A stretch of 64,000 nt of DNA from Promicromonospora sp. AC04 (GCF_003058225.1 NZ_QBUG01000002.1:434001-498000); one strand, 5' to 3'; positions 36,945 through 45,812 are shown, counted from the first letter of the stretch. Translations and numbers: made by a program. Notes: generated by a model from the sequence alone, not told the origin.

Positions 36945-37997
36945 ATGCGATTCGGACTATTCATCCCGCAGGGCTGGCGCCTCGACCTGGTCGACATCGC
37001 GCCCGCCGACCAGTGGGCTTCCATGCTGTCCCTTGTGCACCGCGCGGAGAACCAGGCCGCCGGCGAAGCCGTTCCCGGCGGCGAGTTCGCCTGGGAGTCG
37101 GCATGGGTCTACGACCACTTCCACACCGTCCCCCAGGTGACCACCGAGGCCACGCACGAGGCCTGGTCCCTCATGGCCGCGTTCGCGGCAGCCACGCAGC
37201 GCATCCGCCTGGGCCAGATGTGCACCTGCATGGCGTACCGGAACCCGGCCCACCTCGCCAAGGTCGCCTCGACCATCGATACGATCTCGGGCGGCCGCGT
37301 CGAGATGGGCATCGGCGCCGGCTGGTACGAGCACGAGTGGCGCGCCTACGGCTACGGCTTCCCGTCCGCGGGCGAGCGCCTGCGCGCGCTCGACGAGGGC
37401 GTGCAGATCATGGCGAACATGTGGCGCACCGGGTCCTCGGGCAAGTTCGAGGGCAAGCGCTACCAGGTCGACGGCGCGCTGTGCTACCCGCAGCCGCTGC
37501 AGCAGCTCCCGGTGGGCGACGGCGGCGCCGAGGTCCCGTCGATCCCGCTGTGGATCGCCGGCGGCGGTGAGAAGAAGACGCTGCGCATCGCCGCGCAGCA
37601 CGCCCAGTACACCAACTTCGACGGCTCGCCCGAGGGGTTCGCGCACAAGTCGAGCGTGCTCGAGGCGCACTGCAAGGACGTGGGCCGGGACTTCGGCGAG
37701 ATCACCCGGTCTGCCGACTACAACGTGGTGATCGGCGAGACGGAGGCCGACGTCGCGGACCGCCTGGCCTGGATCGAGGCGCACCTGCGCAAGTGGGCCC
37801 CCGAGAAGGCCGAGCAGGAGCTCAACACCTGGCGGAGCGGGCTGCTGACCGGGACGCCCGAGCAGATCACCGAGCGGCTGCAGAGCATGCGGGCGCGCGG
37901 CCTGGAGTACGCGATCACGTACTTCCAGGAGGCGGCCTACGACCAGACGGGCCTCGAGCTCTTCGAGAAGCAGGTCATCCCGGAGCTCCAGCAGTAG
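36945..37997 (+). CDS. LLM-class F420-dependent oxidoreductase
   Basis: The 350-residue TIM-barrel protein belongs to the luciferase-like monooxygenase class that uses coenzyme F420. Family features are MRFGLFIPQGWR at the start, ESAWVYDHFHTVP near residue 50, RIRLGQMCTCMAYRNPAHLAKVASTIDTISGGRVEMGIGAGWYEHEW at about 87-132, and IPLWIAGGGEKKTLRIAAQHA near 200. The substrate cannot be inferred. The gene is monocistronic and ends before a long imperfect hairpin shared with convergent acpS. Confidence 0.9.
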   Translation: MRFGLFIPQGWRLDLVDIAPADQWASMLSLVHRAENQAAGEAVPGGEFAWESAWVYDHFHTVPQVTTEATHEAWSLMAAFAAATQRIRLGQMCTCMAYRNPAHLAKVASTIDTISGGRVEMGIGAGWYEHEWRAYGYGFPSAGERLRALDEGVQIMANMWRTGSSGKFEGKRYQVDGALCYPQPLQQLPVGDGGAEVPSIPLWIAGGGEKKTLRIAAQHAQYTNFDGSPEGFAHKSSVLEAHCKDVGRDFGEITRSADYNVVIGETEADVADRLAWIEAHLRKWAPEKAEQELNTWRSGLLTGTPEQITERLQSMRARGLEYAITYFQEAAYDQTGLELFEKQVIPELQQ

Positions 37998-38030
37998 TCC
38001 CGACCTCCTGCCGCCCGTCGGCGTGATCTC

Positions 38031-38111
38031 GAAGGGTCCGCTTCCAGAACACGATCGGGCTTGGGTTTCCCGAGAAATCCGGGCCAGATCGTGTTCTCGA
38101 AGCGGACCTTC
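38031..38111. repeat. Long imperfect inverted repeat between convergent genes
   Basis: Arms 38031-38064 and 38079-38111 pair with only a few mismatches and one bulge. The element sits between the LLM stop (37997) and the acpS stop (38139) and probably terminates both transcripts. Confidence 0.8.
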
Positions 38112-38138
38112 AGATCCAGCAGCCGACGACGGGCCGGC

Positions 38139-38489
38139 TCAGCCCTCCGCGATCACCATCGCCGACGCGATGCCTGCATCGTGGGAGATCGTGATGTGCC
38201 AGGTGCGCACACCGAGCTCGGCGGCCCGGGCGGCAACGGTGCCGCTCGCGTCGATCCGGGGCGGACCGCCCACCGTGCGGTGCACCGTGACGTCATGCCA
38301 CTTGAGGTTCCCGGGGGCGCCGAGCGACTTCGCGATGGCCTCCTTCGCCGCGAACCGGGCAGCCAGGGACGCCGGCGGCAGCTCGCGCTCCGCCTCCGTG
38401 AACAGCTTGTCGCGCAGCCGGGGCGTGCGGTCGAGGGTGTCCATGAACCGGTCCACGTCGACCACGTCGATGCCCGTCCCGATGATCAT
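38139..38489 (-). CDS. acpS: Holo-[acyl-carrier-protein] synthase
   Basis: AcpS attaches phosphopantetheine from CoA to acyl carrier protein. The 116-residue protein has the N-terminal motif [12 protein letters not shown] (Mg-binding Asp) and the second motif [13 protein letters not shown] (catalytic Glu-Lys), then [14 protein letters not shown] and [19 protein letters not shown], as expected for the family. The ATG at 38489 has TAGGCT 6 bases upstream. The bases just beyond that hexamer are the outer end of the tnpB cassette, so any -35 has been supplied or removed by the insertion. Confidence 0.96.
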   Translation of the reverse strand: MIIGTGIDVVDVDRFMDTLDRTPRLRDKLFTEAERELPPASLAARFAAKEAIAKSLGAPGNLKWHDVTVHRTVGGPPRIDASGTVAARAAELGVRTWHITISHDAGIASAMVIAEG

Positions 38490-38495
38490 GGCCTC

Positions 38496-38501
38496 AGCCT
38501 A
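38496..38501 (-). promoter_or_regulatory. Candidate -10 (TAGGCT), leaderless start of acpS
   Basis: TAGGCT ends 6 bases before the ATG at 38489. The tnpB cassette begins one base beyond it. Confidence 0.55.
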
Positions 38502-38502
38502 G

Positions 38503-38528
38503 GGCGTGTTTCGGAATGGGTTGCGGTC
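38503..38528 (+). repeat. Left terminal inverted repeat of the tnpB cassette
   Basis: It begins GGCGTGTTTC, then has ATGG and GGTC in the same order as the right end. The first 10 bases are identical to the reverse complement of the right end. Confidence 0.65.
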
Positions 38529-38607
38529 CGGTGGTGGTTGGCTGGTTCGTCCCGGCGTATAGAACAGGTGTGCGGCTTGGTGATGGGTCGGTGGCAGGAT
38601 GGCGGCC

Positions 38608-40236
38608 ATGGCAAGGCACACGTCGTTCCGGTTCTGTCTCGACCTGTCGGTCGAGCAGGAGCGTGTGCTGTCGCGGCATGTCGGGGCGGCCCGGTTCGCG
38701 TTCAACCAGGCGTTGCGGCTGCACAAGGACGCGCGCGCCATGGCCGACCGCGAGCAGAGCTCGGCGCCTGGTTCGGGGCCCGGCTCGGGGGCGGCGTCCG
38801 ACGACGATGGTGCTCCCTCCGACATTGACGACTCTCGCGGTGGGCCGGGGGTGCCGTGGTCGGGCTTCGATCTGATCAATGCGTTCAACGCGTGGAAGCG
38901 GTCCGAGGCTGCGGGGCGCCGGTTCGTCGTCGGTCCTGACGGGACCACGGACCTGGTGGTCACGGGTCTGGTATGGCGCGACCAGGTCCTGGCGCAGGTG
39001 TTCGAGGAAGCCGCCGTCGACCTGGGCCGCGGGCTGAAGGCGTGCAAAGACTCACGGACCGGGGCCCGGAAGGGGCCACGGGTCGGGTTCCCGCGGTTCA
39101 AGAAGAAGAGCCATGCGGGTGGGTCGTTCCGGATCCGGAACAAGACCACCGGTGGCCGGTCGAGCATCCGCGTCGGCAACAAAGGTGGTCAGGGCGGAAA
39201 TGGTGCGCGGTCGGTGACGTTGCCGAAGATCGGGACGTTGCGGGTGCGGGAGGACACGCGGCGGTTGCGCAGGATGATCGCTACGGGCCGGGCCCGGATC
39301 CTGTCGGTGACGGTGTCCCGGGGAGTGAACCGGTGGTGGATCTCCATCACCGTCGAGGCCGCCGATCTCCATCCTGCGGCGCGGCACACGCCCCAGCCTG
39401 ACCGGCCCACGGACATCGACGTCGGACAGGACAACACGCAGCACGGCAAGGCCCAGGGTGAGCAGGGATGGGTAGGGGTGGATCGTGGCCTGCATGACCT
39501 GGCGGTCGCCGGCTCGTCCGACGGTACCGAGGTCCTGCGGGTCACCAACCAGCGCGCGTTGCGGCGAGGCCTGCCCCGCCTGCGCCGTCTGTCCCGGGCC
39601 GCGTCCCGGAAGAAGAGAGGATCGAAGAACCGCCTTAAGGCTGTCGTGCGTCTGGGACGGCAGTACGCCCGGATCCGCGACCGTCGAAACCACTATCTGC
39701 ATCAGGTGTCCAACCAGCTGGTCAAGAACCACGCCCAGCTGGTCCTGGAAGACCTGAACATCACCGGCATGACGAGCAACCGCAAGCTGTCCCGCGCCAT
39801 CTCGGACGCGGCATGGGGTGAGCTGGCCCGGCAGGTCACCTACAAGCAGGCCTGGCGCGGCGGACACGTCATGCTCGCGGACCGGTGGTTCCCGTCGTCC
39901 AAGACCTGCTCGTCCTGCGGCACCCTCCGCAAGGCCCTGACACTCAAGGACCGCGTCTTCGCGTGCGGTACGTGTGGGCATGTCATGGACCGGGATCTGA
40001 ATGCCGCACTCAATCTCGCCGCCTGGGCCGAGAACCACACCCCCACCACCACAACAGCAAGCACTGCTGCTGCGAGCGATGCGGGGCGCGATGCAGCCCG
40101 GGTCGGGGACCGTCAGGCAGCCGGCCCCGTCAACAACGCCCACCGACAGGACACCCCCACCCACCCCGGTTCTCGCGACCGTGGCGGCAAGGGACTGAAT
40201 GACGTGGGAACCAGTCAGACCGCACCCGCGGCCTGA
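38608..40236 (+). CDS. tnpB: TnpB RNA-guided nuclease (IS200/IS605-type accessory protein)
   Basis: TnpB is the compact RuvC nuclease from which Cas12 evolved, guided by an RNA from the element's right end. The 542-residue protein has an N-terminal OrfB helix-turn-helix-like region (RFAFNQALRLHKDA), RuvC-I in GVDRGLHDLAVAG (Asp292), RuvC-II in LVLEDLNITGM (Glu381), a zinc finger (Cys434, 437, 453, 456) and RuvC-III in DRDLNAALNL (Asp463). All catalytic residues are present. It is longer than the usual 400 or so because of Gly/Ser/Asp-rich inserts near 50-85 and 255-285 and a tail of about 70 residues. The ATG at 38599 is an alternative. Confidence 0.92.
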   Translation: MARHTSFRFCLDLSVEQERVLSRHVGAARFAFNQALRLHKDARAMADREQSSAPGSGPGSGAASDDDGAPSDIDDSRGGPGVPWSGFDLINAFNAWKRSEAAGRRFVVGPDGTTDLVVTGLVWRDQVLAQVFEEAAVDLGRGLKACKDSRTGARKGPRVGFPRFKKKSHAGGSFRIRNKTTGGRSSIRVGNKGGQGGNGARSVTLPKIGTLRVREDTRRLRRMIATGRARILSVTVSRGVNRWWISITVEAADLHPAARHTPQPDRPTDIDVGQDNTQHGKAQGEQGWVGVDRGLHDLAVAGSSDGTEVLRVTNQRALRRGLPRLRRLSRAASRKKRGSKNRLKAVVRLGRQYARIRDRRNHYLHQVSNQLVKNHAQLVLEDLNITGMTSNRKLSRAISDAAWGELARQVTYKQAWRGGHVMLADRWFPSSKTCSSCGTLRKALTLKDRVFACGTCGHVMDRDLNAALNLAAWAENHTPTTTTASTAAASDAGRDAARVGDRQAAGPVNNAHRQDTPTHPGSRDRGGKGLNDVGTSQTAPAA

Positions 40237-40294
40237 ACTCTGGACGCCCGAGAAGGGCGGTGCTTCACAGACCATCTCCATTGTGAAACACGCC
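40080..40294 (+). ncRNA. Predicted omega RNA / right-end guide scaffold of tnpB
   Basis: In related elements the guide RNA overlaps the 3' end of tnpB and ends at the right boundary. Here the tnpB tail codons, the sequence after the stop and a hairpin (TTCACA...TGTGAA, 40264-40287) occupy that position. The boundaries are inferred, not seen. Confidence 0.35.
40270..40294 (-). repeat. Right terminal inverted repeat of the tnpB cassette
   Basis: The reverse complement reads GGCGTGTTTC, then ATGG and GGTC, matching the left end with one base difference in spacing. Confidence 0.65.
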
Positions 40295-40453
40295 GTAGGT
40301 CCCCGTCGGCCGCCGCCTGGTCCATCCGCCTGTTCCGCCCCGGGTCTTGCGCGAGATGACCGCTTTGGGGCACCCTGATACCGTAATGCAGAGGTAAAGG
40401 TGGCGCCTGCATCGTACCGGCAGCGCGCCACTTTTCATGCGTAGGAGGTAGCC

Positions 40454-40564
40454 ATGACGGAGGACGACGACAAGCTCCCCTTCCCCGTGATCATGGTCGT
40501 CGTCTTCGGCGTCGTGATCGCCGCGATCGTCACGCTGCTGGTGTTCGTCGCCGCGTCGAGCTGA
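40454..40564 (+). CDS. Small single-span membrane protein (36 residues)
   Basis: The protein reads MTEDDDKLPFPV, then one long hydrophobic span of about 24 residues (IMVVVFGVVIAAIVTLLVFVAA), ending in SS. The ribosome site GTAGGAGGT lies 5 bases before the ATG and is among the strongest in the window, which supports translation. An acidic N-terminus followed by a single span is typical of small actinobacterial membrane proteins; no function is known. A hairpin-like sequence lies just upstream (40394-40436). Confidence 0.7.
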   Translation: MTEDDDKLPFPVIMVVVFGVVIAAIVTLLVFVAASS

Positions 40565-40593
40565 CGCCCCTGCTGGCGCGCCGGCTCAAGCGC

Positions 40594-40635
40594 CGCCGTC
40601 CGACTCAGGCGGTCCGACTCAGGCGGTCCGACTCA
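40594..40635. repeat. Three tandem 14-base repeats at the end of the hydrolase gene
   Basis: Units of 14 bases (GGCGGTCCGACTCA; the first copy has 2 mismatches) cover the stop codon and last codons of the alpha/beta hydrolase. Fourteen is not a multiple of three, so a change in copy number changes the C-terminal frame. Confidence 0.8.
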
Positions 40636-41471
40636 GGCCGGGCGGCTCGGCGCGCCTCCTCGACGCGGTCGAGCCACTCGCCCACGAGCGCCTCGAACAG
40701 CCCGGGTTGCTCGATGTTCAGTGCATGCCCCGCGCGATCCAGCACGGCGAACGTCGCCCGCGGGTAGTGCTCCAAGAGGTCCCACGCGTCGCGGTAGCCG
40801 GTCATCGAGTCCTGGCGCCCGACGACGATCAGCGCCGGCTTGTCGAACGGCGCGGGTTCGACCGGGAAGGTACCCGCATAGCTCGCCCCGATCCGCGCGG
40901 TCACCACCGGGTCGGCAATGGCAAGTCCGGGGTCCACCTCCTGGCGCGCCCGCTCCCACGTCTCCTCGGTCTGCACCACGAGGACCTCCTCCGCCTCGAG
41001 CGCCTCAACCCCGATCCGCTCGACCAGCCCCGAGTCACGAACCAGCACCCGGCGCCCCGGGAGCTGCCGCAGCTCGTGGCGCGGCTCGACCAGCATCACG
41101 ACGGTGGCCAGGCCCGCCACCCGTTCCGGGTCGGCGGCGACGAGCCCCCGCGCCATGTACCCGCCGTACGACTGCCCGACGACGACGTACGCGCCCTCGG
41201 GCACCAGCGCCTCGACCGCTCCACGCAGGATCCGGAAGACGTCGTCGGTGCTCCCGACGTCGGGCGCCGCCGTCCGGCCCATGCCCGGCAGGTCGACGTA
41301 GATACGACGCCAGCCCGGCCGGTCCGCGAAGACCGGCTCGAACGCACCGGTCATGATCCGGTGGTCCACCGGGAACCCGTGAATCATGACCGCTGTGCTC
41401 ACCCCGGGACCCGTCGATGACCCGTGCTCCACGTAGTGCACCCGGACCCCGTCGACCTCCACGTACGCCAT
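40605..41471 (-). CDS. Alpha/beta hydrolase
   Basis: The 288-residue protein has the oxyanion-region motif VMIHGFPVDHR, the nucleophile elbow GQSYGG (Ser), an acid in VVGRQDSMTGY and the catalytic His in LDRAGHALNIEQP. This is the standard triad of the fold. The substrate is unknown. The ATG at 41471 has GAGAGGAG upstream. Its last codons and stop lie within a 14-base tandem repeat, so the C-terminus may vary between strains. Confidence 0.9.
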   Translation of the reverse strand: MAYVEVDGVRVHYVEHGSSTGPGVSTAVMIHGFPVDHRIMTGAFEPVFADRPGWRRIYVDLPGMGRTAAPDVGSTDDVFRILRGAVEALVPEGAYVVVGQSYGGYMARGLVAADPERVAGLATVVMLVEPRHELRQLPGRRVLVRDSGLVERIGVEALEAEEVLVVQTEETWERARQEVDPGLAIADPVVTARIGASYAGTFPVEPAPFDKPALIVVGRQDSMTGYRDAWDLLEHYPRATFAVLDRAGHALNIEQPGLFEALVGEWLDRVEEARRAARPESDRLSRTA

Positions 41472-41541
41472 CCGTGCTCCTCTCATTGGGCCACTGCGGT
41501 TCGTTGGGCCACTGCGGTGTCCGGCCCGTCAGACCCAGACC

Positions 41542-41907
41542 CTAGACGGGGTCACCGACATCCCGGATACCCGCGGTGTCCTCCGGCCGGACCAGGTGTC
41601 CCCAGCGGAACCACTTGCGCTCCAGCTCCCCGGACAGGTCGACGTCGAACCGCCGGGCGACGAGCAACAGCTGCGCCAGGGCGTCCGCGACCTCGCCGCG
41701 GAACGCATCACGCGTCTCGTCGTCGGACAGGCCACGGTCCCGGGAACGGCCGGAGAGGTTGAGGAACGCCTGGGTGAGCTCGCCGACCTCCTCGTGCAGC
41801 TTCAGCACGAGCCAGTCGTCCGTGCGCTCCACGCCGTGCACCCGCGCGTAGACGCGGCTGATGATCTCGACTTCGTCGGAGAGGTCAGAGAGCTTGTTGA
41901 GGTCCAC
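41542..41907 (-). CDS. MazG-like nucleotide pyrophosphohydrolase
   Basis: The 121-residue all-alpha protein has the MazG metal-binding pattern [15 protein letters not shown] (E-E-x-x-E) and a second acidic cluster in [15 protein letters not shown]. Small MazG proteins hydrolyse nucleoside triphosphates to monophosphates, often clearing damaged nucleotides. The GTG start is the best in-frame choice; CACGCT ends 7 bases upstream, which resembles a -10. The gene follows glmS by 65 bases on the same strand. Confidence 0.85.
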   Translation of the reverse strand: MDLNKLSDLSDEVEIISRVYARVHGVERTDDWLVLKLHEEVGELTQAFLNLSGRSRDRGLSDDETRDAFRGEVADALAQLLLVARRFDVDLSGELERKWFRWGHLVRPEDTAGIRDVGDPV

Positions 41908-41972
41908 GCCGCCGAGCGTGCCACAACGGGTGCGCTCACCACTTGCGGGCCGGCGGCCCGGGCCACGATCGG

Positions 41973-43874
41973 CTACTCGACCGTCACCGACTTCGCGAGG
42001 TTGCGCGGCTGGTCCACGTCCAGGCCCTTCGCCGTCGCCAGCGCCATCGCGAAGATCTGCAGCGGCACCACGGCCAGCAGCGGCTGGAGCAGCGTGGGTG
42101 CCTGCGGGATCCAGAAGATCTCGTCGGCGTACTTGCGCACCTCGTCGTCGCCGTCCTCCGCGATCACCAGGGTGCGGGCGCCGCGCGCCCGGATCTCCTG
42201 GATGTTGGAGACCACCTTGGAATGCAGGGAGTCGCGGCCGCGCGGCGAGGGCACCACCACGAACACGGGCTGCCCCTCGTCGATCAGCGCGATCGGCCCG
42301 TGCTTGAGCTCGCCCGCGGCGAAGCCCTCCGCGTGGATGTAGGCGAGCTCCTTGAGCTTGAGCGCGCCCTCCAGGGCCACCGGGAACCCGACGTGCCGCC
42401 CCAGGAACAACACCTTGTCGGACTTCTCCATCGACCGGGCGGTCGCGCGCACGTACTCGCCGCGCTCGATGACCGTCTGGATCTTGCGCGGCATGTCCCG
42501 CAGCTCGTCGAGCAGCGTGGCGATCTCGTCGGGGAACTTGTTGCCGCGCAGCTGCGCCAGGTACAGGCCGAGCACGTAGGCGGCGGTGATCTGCGCCAGG
42601 AACGCCTTGGTGGAGGCGACGGCGATCTCCGGGCCGGCGTGCGTGTACAGCACGGCGTCGGACTCGCGCGGGATCGTGGAGCCGTGGGTGTTGACGATGG
42701 AGATCACCTTGGCGCCCTGCTCCCGCGCGTGCCGCACGGCCATCAGGGTGTCCATGGTCTCGCCGGACTGAGTCACGGCGACCACCAGGGTGCGCTCGTC
42801 GACGATCGGGTCGCGGTAGCGGAACTCGTGCGCCAGCTCGACCTCGACGGGGATGCGGCACCAGTGCTCGATCGCGTACTTGGCCACGTGCCCGGAGTAG
42901 GCGGCCGTGCCGCAGGCGATCACGATGATCTTGTTCACCGCGCGCAGGATCGACTCGTCGATGCGCAGGTCGTCCAGCACGAGCGCGCCCGCGGCGTCCG
43001 TGCGGCCGAGCAGCGTGTCGGCGACGGCCTGCGGCTGGTCGTGGATCTCCTTGTCCATGAAGGACGCGAAGCCGCCCTTCTCCGCGGCGGCCGCGTCCCA
43101 GTCCACGGTGTAGCGCTTGGCCTCGGCGGGCTTGCCGTCGAAGTCCGTCACGGTCACGGACGTCGGCGTGATGGTCACCACCTGGTCCTGACCCAGCTCG
43201 AGGGCCTCCTTGGTGTGCGCGATGAACGCGGCGACGTCGGACCCCAGGAAGTTCTCGCCCTCGCCGAGCCCCACCACGAGCGGGGAGTCGTGCCGGGCGC
43301 CCACCACGGTCTCGGGAGCGTCGGCGTGCACAGCGAGCAGCGTGAACGTGCCCTCGAGGCGGCCTGCGGCGGCCGTCATGGCCTCCGTCAGGTTCCCCGT
43401 CTCGCGGTACGCCTTGGCCACCAGGTGAGCCGCCACCTCGGTGTCGGTCTCGGAGCGGAACGTCACGCCGTCGAGCAGCAGCTCAGCCTTGAGCTGGGCG
43501 AAGTTCTCCACGATACCGTTGTGGATCACGGCGAGCCGGTCGCCGTCGGCCAGGTGCGGGTGGGCGTTCGCGTCGGTGGGGCCGCCGTGCGTGGCCCAGC
43601 GCGTGTGCCCGATCGCGGCGGTGGCCTCGGGCAGGGGGTCGTGGTCGAGGACCTCGATCAGGTTGGCGAGCTTGCCGGACTTCTTGGCCCACGCGACGCC
43701 GTCCAGCCCGGGCGCCACGAGCGCCACGCCGGCCGAGTCGTAGCCGCGGTACTCCAGGCGGCGCAGTCCCTCGATGGCAACGTCGAGTGGCGTGCCCGAC
43801 GGCGAGGCAGCACCCCGGGCGTCGCCGTCCGCCATAGTCGCTGCAGTTCCCGTGTAACCAACGATCCCACACAT
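41973..43874 (-). CDS. glmS: Glutamine--fructose-6-phosphate aminotransferase (isomerizing)
   Basis: GlmS makes glucosamine-6-phosphate, the first step to UDP-GlcNAc for the cell wall. The 633-residue protein begins MCGIVGYTG with the nucleophile Cys2 of the glutaminase domain (about 1-240). Two SIS domains follow, with [13 protein letters not shown] and [10 protein letters not shown], and the C-terminal [13 protein letters not shown] is exact for the family. An insertion of about 15 residues ([13 protein letters not shown]) lies near residue 17. The ATG has TAGACT at 7 bases. glmM lies 2 kb away, as is common in Actinobacteria. No glmS ribozyme is visible. Confidence 0.97.
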   Translation of the reverse strand: MCGIVGYTGTAATMADGDARGAASPSGTPLDVAIEGLRRLEYRGYDSAGVALVAPGLDGVAWAKKSGKLANLIEVLDHDPLPEATAAIGHTRWATHGGPTDANAHPHLADGDRLAVIHNGIVENFAQLKAELLLDGVTFRSETDTEVAAHLVAKAYRETGNLTEAMTAAAGRLEGTFTLLAVHADAPETVVGARHDSPLVVGLGEGENFLGSDVAAFIAHTKEALELGQDQVVTITPTSVTVTDFDGKPAEAKRYTVDWDAAAAEKGGFASFMDKEIHDQPQAVADTLLGRTDAAGALVLDDLRIDESILRAVNKIIVIACGTAAYSGHVAKYAIEHWCRIPVEVELAHEFRYRDPIVDERTLVVAVTQSGETMDTLMAVRHAREQGAKVISIVNTHGSTIPRESDAVLYTHAGPEIAVASTKAFLAQITAAYVLGLYLAQLRGNKFPDEIATLLDELRDMPRKIQTVIERGEYVRATARSMEKSDKVLFLGRHVGFPVALEGALKLKELAYIHAEGFAAGELKHGPIALIDEGQPVFVVVPSPRGRDSLHSKVVSNIQEIRARGARTLVIAEDGDDEVRKYADEIFWIPQAPTLLQPLLAVVPLQIFAMALATAKGLDVDQPRNLAKSVTVE

Positions 43875-43881
43875 GCGGGCG

Positions 43882-43887
43882 AGTCTA
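43882..43887 (-). promoter_or_regulatory. Candidate -10 (TAGACT), leaderless start of glmS
   Basis: TAGACT ends 7 bases before the ATG at 43874. Confidence 0.5.
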
Positions 43888-43997
43888 ACGAGGGTTCTCG
43901 TCCGCCCCGCATGACGGGGCTCACAGGGCGGCTGTGCCGCCCGCCACGGGCAGCCGAACCGCGACGGGTGGCGATTCCCCGCGCCAGGTGGGGCACA

Positions 43998-44993
43998 ATG
44001 CTGCAGGTGGTGTCACAGTTCTCGACGACGGACCTCGGTGAGCACCTGCTCGCCCTCGCCCCGTCCTCACCCTACGTGGATCTCGACCGTGCGGCCTGGA
44101 GCCGCCTCTCGGCATCCACCCCGCTGCCGCTGACCGACGACGACGTCGAGCGCCTGCGCGGACTCGGTGACCCGATCGACCTGGCCGAGGTCGACGCGAT
44201 CTACCGCCCCCTGTCGCGCCTGCTCAACCTCTACGTGCAGGCCACCGGCGGCCTGCACGACGCGACGTCGACCTTCCTGCACGAGGACCCGCCCCGCACC
44301 CCGTACGTCATCGGCGTGGCCGGGTCGGTGGCGGTCGGGAAGTCGACGACGGCGCGCGTCCTGCGCGAGATGCTCGCCCGATGGCCCGAGACGCCGCGCG
44401 TCGAGCTCATCACCACCGACGGGTTCCTCTACCCGAACGCGGAGCTCGAGCGGCGGGGACTGATGGAGCGCAAGGGCTTCCCGGAGTCGTACGACCGGCG
44501 CGCCCTGATCCGGTTCCTGTCCCGGATCAAGGCCGGCCAGGCCGAGGTGCGCGCACCCGTGTACTCGCACGTCATCTATGACATCGTGCCCGAGCTGGAG
44601 GTGGTGGTCCGCAAGCCCGACGTGCTCATCGTCGAGGGCCTGAACGTGCTGCAGCCGGCCCGGCCGTCCGCCGTCGACGAGTCGACCGTCGCGGTGAGCG
44701 ACTTCTTCGACTTCTCGATCTACGTGGATGCCCGCACGCGGAACATCCGCCAGTGGTACGTGGACCGGTTCCTCGAGCTGCGCCGCACCGCGTTCACCAA
44801 GCCGGACTCCTACTTCAAGCGGTATGCGTCGCTCTCCGACCAGGAGGCCACGGACCGGGCCCTGAAGATCTGGGAGTCCATCAACGCGCCCAACCTCGAG
44901 CGGAACATCCTGCCCACGAGGGGCCGCGCGACCTTGGTGCTCACCAAGGGCTCGGACCATGCGGTGCAGCGGGTCCGCCTGCGCAAGCTCTAG
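43998..44993 (+). CDS. coaA: Type I pantothenate kinase
   Basis: CoaA phosphorylates pantothenate, the regulated first step to CoA. The 331-residue protein has the P-loop [16 protein letters not shown] near residue 105, then [33 protein letters not shown], and [10 protein letters not shown], matching the PanK-I (CoaA) family. GGTGGGG lies 4 bases before the ATG at 43998. It is divergent from glmS. Its TAG stop is directly followed by the last codon of the convergent dedA gene, with no base between. Confidence 0.97.
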   Translation: MLQVVSQFSTTDLGEHLLALAPSSPYVDLDRAAWSRLSASTPLPLTDDDVERLRGLGDPIDLAEVDAIYRPLSRLLNLYVQATGGLHDATSTFLHEDPPRTPYVIGVAGSVAVGKSTTARVLREMLARWPETPRVELITTDGFLYPNAELERRGLMERKGFPESYDRRALIRFLSRIKAGQAEVRAPVYSHVIYDIVPELEVVVRKPDVLIVEGLNVLQPARPSAVDESTVAVSDFFDFSIYVDARTRNIRQWYVDRFLELRRTAFTKPDSYFKRYASLSDQEATDRALKIWESINAPNLERNILPTRGRATLVLTKGSDHAVQRVRLRKL

Positions 44994-45734
44994 TCAGCGG
45001 TCGCCCGCGGGCTTGCCCGCGTCGTCGTCGGCCGGGACGGCGAGCTCGGCGACGACCTCGGGGACGCCCGCCGGGACGGCGACCTTCTGGTCGGCGTCGT
45101 CCGGCGTCTCGTCGAGATGCCGGTGCGAGAACCAGCCCACCACCTTGTCCACGATGAAGCCCATCACCACGCCCAGCACCACGCCGATGCCGATGGCCAG
45201 CAGCGGGTCGTGACCGAGCCACTGCGCGGCGACCAGGCCGATACCTGCCGAGTAGAGGGCCCACATGACCGCCGCGATCGCGGCGATGACCATGAACCGG
45301 CGTCGCGGGTAGCCGACGGCGCCCGCCGTCATGTTCACTGCCACGCGGCCGATCGGGATGTAACGTGCCGCCAGGATGAACGAGGCTCCGCGGCGGGCCA
45401 GTGCGCGCTCCGCCCAGGCCACGGCCCGGCGTCCGCGCGGCGACTGCAGGAACGGCACGCGGTCGGTGCCGATCATGAGCCCGATCTGGTACGCGATCTG
45501 GTCGCCCACCCACGCACCGGCCGCCGCGGCGACCAGCACGAGCCACATCCAGGGCGTGCCCGTGCTGTGCGCGGAGACCGCCAGCGTGATCACCACCGAC
45601 TCGCTCGGCAGCGGCGGGAAGAAGCCGTCGATGGTCGCGAACGCGAACATGGCCGGGTAGATCCACGGCGAGGCAGCCATCGCGAGGATCCAGGCCTCGG
45701 TGGCGCCTAGCAGTGTGGAGATGAGTTCGAGCAC
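44994..45734 (-). CDS. DedA-family membrane protein
   Basis: The 246-residue polytopic protein has about five hydrophobic segments and the DedA signatures DGFFPPLPSESVVI (re-entrant loop) and AARYIPIGRVAVNMTAG. The C-terminal 40 residues are an acidic cytoplasmic tail. DedA proteins act in envelope homeostasis, and some are lipid carrier flippases (such as for undecaprenyl phosphate); the role here is not known. I choose the GTG at 45734 because GAGGTCCC precedes it and the first helix then starts normally; a GTG at 45761 would add nine residues. Confidence 0.88.
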   Translation of the reverse strand: MLELISTLLGATEAWILAMAASPWIYPAMFAFATIDGFFPPLPSESVVITLAVSAHSTGTPWMWLVLVAAAAGAWVGDQIAYQIGLMIGTDRVPFLQSPRGRRAVAWAERALARRGASFILAARYIPIGRVAVNMTAGAVGYPRRRFMVIAAIAAVMWALYSAGIGLVAAQWLGHDPLLAIGIGVVLGVVMGFIVDKVVGWFSHRHLDETPDDADQKVAVPAGVPEVVAELAVPADDDAGKPAGDR

Positions 45735-45812
45735 GGGACCTCGGAAGTCTCGGCCGGGCACTACCCGGGGTGAAAGTGCGGCACCTCATAGTGCCTAGTG
45801 CCAGCCTACGCA

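Larger units (their letters stand above)
38503..40294 (+). mobile_element. tnpB-only cassette with terminal inverted repeats
   Basis: A 1.8-kb unit bounded by imperfect inverted repeats of about 25 bases contains a single tnpB gene and no tnpA or DDE transposase. Flanks share TA(G) on both sides (CCTAG before, GTAGG after), possibly a target duplication. Typical IS200/IS605 elements lack such repeats, so the bounds are an inference. Confidence 0.55.

Noticed and set aside
40394-40436. Hairpin-like sequence before the 36-residue gene read as a tRNA or riboswitch
   Set aside because: Only about 10 pairs with an asymmetric loop and no known motif. It may be part of the leader or a remnant next to the tnpB cassette.
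41943-43997. In-frame upstream extension of coaA across glmS
   Set aside because: It is antisense to glmS; PanK homology starts near 43998, where a ribosome site is present.
41973-43997. glmS ribozyme or another riboswitch upstream of glmS
   Set aside because: The predicted transcript is leaderless and no conserved fold is visible; glmS ribozymes occur mainly in Firmicutes.
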